This document shows positions 6,064 to 7,425 of a stretch of DNA of 7,425 nucleotides, one piece after another. Position 1 is the stretch's first letter; the number at the start of each line of letters is the position of its first letter. The notes below the pieces were generated by a model. That model ran no database searches, was not told the origin of the DNA, and worked only from the letters and a program-made list of their open reading frames with translations. The DNA is from Rhodobacterales bacterium (lineage in GTDB: Bacteria; Pseudomonadota; Alphaproteobacteria; Rhodobacterales; Rhodobacteraceae): the NCBI GenBank assembly GCA_013298675.1, contig JAAFIJ010000129.1, positions 1 to 7,425 on the forward strand, read 5' to 3'. The position numbers and the translations under genes are program-made.

Positions 6064-6588
6064 TTGCAGTGGTATCAGCTCATATTTGAACTGATCGATA
6101 TGCGTTCCTTTTCCAATTTGTGGTATTGGATCGTCCTTACGGTCGTTTGGTCTTCGGCAAGTCAATGGGTCCTTGGTGTCCCCTTTGACATGATCAGTCG
6201 GGCAAAGCGGGACGGCGGTCAGGCGCAAGAAGACCTTGAAACGATCGTTCGCATCAAAGTGTCTCGCCTGTTGAACATCGTCAAAACCTCGGGGATGTGG
6301 ATGGTCGGATTTACGGCGTTCCTGTTTGCGGTCCTGGTCTTACTTGCCTTTGAGTACAAAATCGAATTCGCCCAAGCGGTGCTCTTTCTGTTTGCCCCAA
6401 TGAACTTGCTGTTTTTCCTGTCGATCCGCACGGCGTCTTTGATCCAACAAGGCGAAAATCAGGGGGTTGCCCTTAATCGGCGGCTGATGATGCATCGTAT
6501 GACAACCCAACTTATCGGGATGATTTCAATATTGGTGACTGCAATGTTTGGTATGTACCAAAATGTCACCATCGGCGCGCTTGGATAA
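6064..6588 (+). CDS. Four-helix membrane protein, Rhodobacterales 'component of SufBCD complex'-like
   Basis: A 174-residue inner-membrane protein with four likely transmembrane segments, about 18-38, 77-97, 102-122 and 147-166. A charged, helical loop (about 43-75, FDMISRAKRD...IVRIKVSRLL) separates the first two. The start MQWYQLIFELIDMRSFSNLWYW resembles short Rhodobacterales proteins recalled as 'component of SufBCD complex' in databases. I see no Fe-S ligand motif, ATPase motif or SufB/SufC/SufD/SufE similarity, so that name should not be taken as function. The start is TTG 6064, supported by AGGA 8 bases upstream. The frame stays open back to 5941, but that stretch is unlike protein and overlaps the hemB start and promoter region. 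An ATG at 6100 would drop the conserved first 12 residues. The gene ends 12 bases before mfd, so the two are very probably co-transcribed. Confidence 0.8.
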   Translation: MQWYQLIFELIDMRSFSNLWYWIVLTVVWSSASQWVLGVPFDMISRAKRDGGQAQEDLETIVRIKVSRLLNIVKTSGMWMVGFTAFLFAVLVLLAFEYKIEFAQAVLFLFAPMNLLFFLSIRTASLIQQGENQGVALNRRLMMHRMTTQLIGMISILVTAMFGMYQNVTIGALG

Positions 6589-6590
6589 GG
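6587..6590 (+). promoter_or_regulatory. Ribosome binding site of mfd
   Basis: AAGG overlaps the stop codon of the preceding membrane gene and lies 10 bases before the mfd ATG at 6601. The placement favours translation of mfd from the shared mRNA. Confidence 0.55.
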
Positions 6591-6600
6591 TAAGCGGCCC

Positions 6601-7425
6601 ATGGCAAAGACCGCAGAACGGCTGATCCTTGGTGGCGCGCCCGAAGGGTTTGACGCCCAGTTGATCGCGCGCGAAGTGGCGCGTGGCCACACGATCATCC
6701 ATGTCGCGCGCGACGATCGCCGGATGGAGGCGATGCGCAGCGCCCTGGCGATCGTAGCACCAGATGTCATCGCGCTGGACTTGCCGGCGTGGGATTGCCT
6801 GCCCTATGACCGTATTTCACCCAACCCCGACGTCGCATCGCGTCGCATGTCAACGTTTGGTCTATTGGCGAACGGTATGGCGGGTGCTTTCGTTCTGTTG
6901 ACCACCCTCAATGCCGCAAGCCAAAAGATCCCCGCGCGCGCCGTGATCGCAGGTGCATCTTTCACAGCAAACCTTGGCGACCGGGTCGATGAGGCACAGC
7001 TGAAGGGGTTCTTGGTTCGGATGGGGTTCACCTCTGTCTCGACCGTGTCAGAACCGGGTGAATTTGCGGTGCGCGGCGGCATCATCGACATCTACCCACC
7101 GGGCAAAGATGGGCCCATCAGGCTCGACTTCTTTGGTGATACATTGGACGGCATTCGCAGGTTTGATCCGTCTACCCAACGGACCACGCAAAAGTTGACC
7201 CAAGTTGACTTTGCGCCGATGTCAGAGATCATCCTTGATGAAGCATCAATCACCCGGTTTCGCCAAAACTACCGTGTCGAGTTCGGCGCGGGCGGCACTG
7301 ACGACCCCTTGTATGAAGCGATCAGCGCTGGTCGCAAACACCAAGGGGCCGAACACTGGCTGCCGTTTTTCCATGCGAAAATGGAAACGATTTTCGACTA
7401 TCTGCCCACAGCGACCATCGTTTTG
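6601..7425 (+). CDS. mfd: Transcription-repair coupling factor Mfd, N-terminal part (3' end cut by window edge)
   Basis: 275 codons from ATG 6601 are open to the window edge; full Mfd is about 1150 residues, so only the N-terminal quarter is present. This part is the UvrB-like module that binds UvrA. It includes the block WDCLPYDRISPNPDVASRR (64-82), TTLNAASQKIPAR (101-113), FAVRGGIIDIYPP (155-167), IRLDFFGD followed by IRRFDP (173-190) and the repair-domain block HQGAEHWLPFFHAKMETIF (247-265). Mfd removes RNA polymerase stalled at DNA damage and recruits UvrA to start nucleotide excision repair on the transcribed strand. The polymerase-binding domain and the RecG-like translocase motor would follow beyond the window. 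The first residues match those expected at the Mfd N-terminus, supporting the start. The upstream membrane gene is 12 bases away. Confidence 0.96.
   Translation, partial: MAKTAERLILGGAPEGFDAQLIAREVARGHTIIHVARDDRRMEAMRSALAIVAPDVIALDLPAWDCLPYDRISPNPDVASRRMSTFGLLANGMAGAFVLLTTLNAASQKIPARAVIAGASFTANLGDRVDEAQLKGFLVRMGFTSVSTVSEPGEFAVRGGIIDIYPPGKDGPIRLDFFGDTLDGIRRFDPSTQRTTQKLTQVDFAPMSEIILDEASITRFRQNYRVEFGAGGTDDPLYEAISAGRKHQGAEHWLPFFHAKMETIFDYLPTATIVL

Noticed and set aside
6459..7091. Minus-strand open frames of about 100 codons
   Set aside because: They are antisense to the four-helix gene and mfd, whose forward frames show clear family blocks or membrane segments.
1..7425. Searches by eye for CRISPR repeats, IS ends, tRNA genes, riboswitch-like leaders and long direct repeats
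   Set aside because: Nothing regular was found; the intergenic gaps are all about 120 bases or shorter and hold only promoters, ribosome binding sites and small hairpins.

Overview
The window looks like an ordinary chromosomal segment of an alphaproteobacterium, most likely a Rhodobacterales (Roseobacter/Rhodobacter-like) species. The grounds are a metal-ligand-poor HemB active-site loop, a short four-helix membrane gene placed directly upstream of mfd, and moderately GC-rich protein-coding sequence with C/G-biased third positions. Taxonomy is inferred from recalled family resemblance, not from a search. I see no insertion sequence, phage gene, CRISPR array, tRNA or rRNA. Coding density is very high, and no stretch above about 125 bases lacks a gene.

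Left part (1-3111). A penicillin-acylase-family N-terminal-nucleophile hydrolase is read leftwards and runs off the left edge; 722 codons are visible. It is divergent, across 79 bases, from a 287-residue beta-hydroxyacid dehydrogenase of the 3-hydroxyisobutyrate dehydrogenase family read rightwards.

Middle part (3108-5942), all read leftwards: hemB (porphobilinogen synthase), then a Tat-type lipoprotein with a SYLF/YSC84 domain, then an enolase-superfamily (mandelate racemase subgroup) enzyme starting with TTG. hemB is followed by a GC-rich stem-loop, and the lipoprotein gene has a good sigma70-like promoter of its own, so lipoprotein plus enolase-superfamily gene may form one transcript. The enolase-superfamily gene converges on the dehydrogenase, the two stop codons overlapping in a TTAG.

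Right part (6064-7425). Divergent from hemB is a two-gene unit: a four-helix membrane protein of the kind often annotated in Rhodobacterales as 'component of SufBCD complex' (TTG start), then, after 12 bases, mfd (transcription-repair coupling factor), cut by the right edge after 275 codons.

The genes do not make up one obvious system. They mix housekeeping (hemB, mfd), envelope proteins of unclear role (SYLF lipoprotein, four-helix protein) and peripheral catabolism or detoxification (acylase, dehydrogenase, enolase-superfamily enzyme). The least understood pieces are the substrate of the enolase-superfamily enzyme, the job of the membrane protein in front of mfd, and the SYLF lipoprotein. 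I did not find a clearly new biological system.
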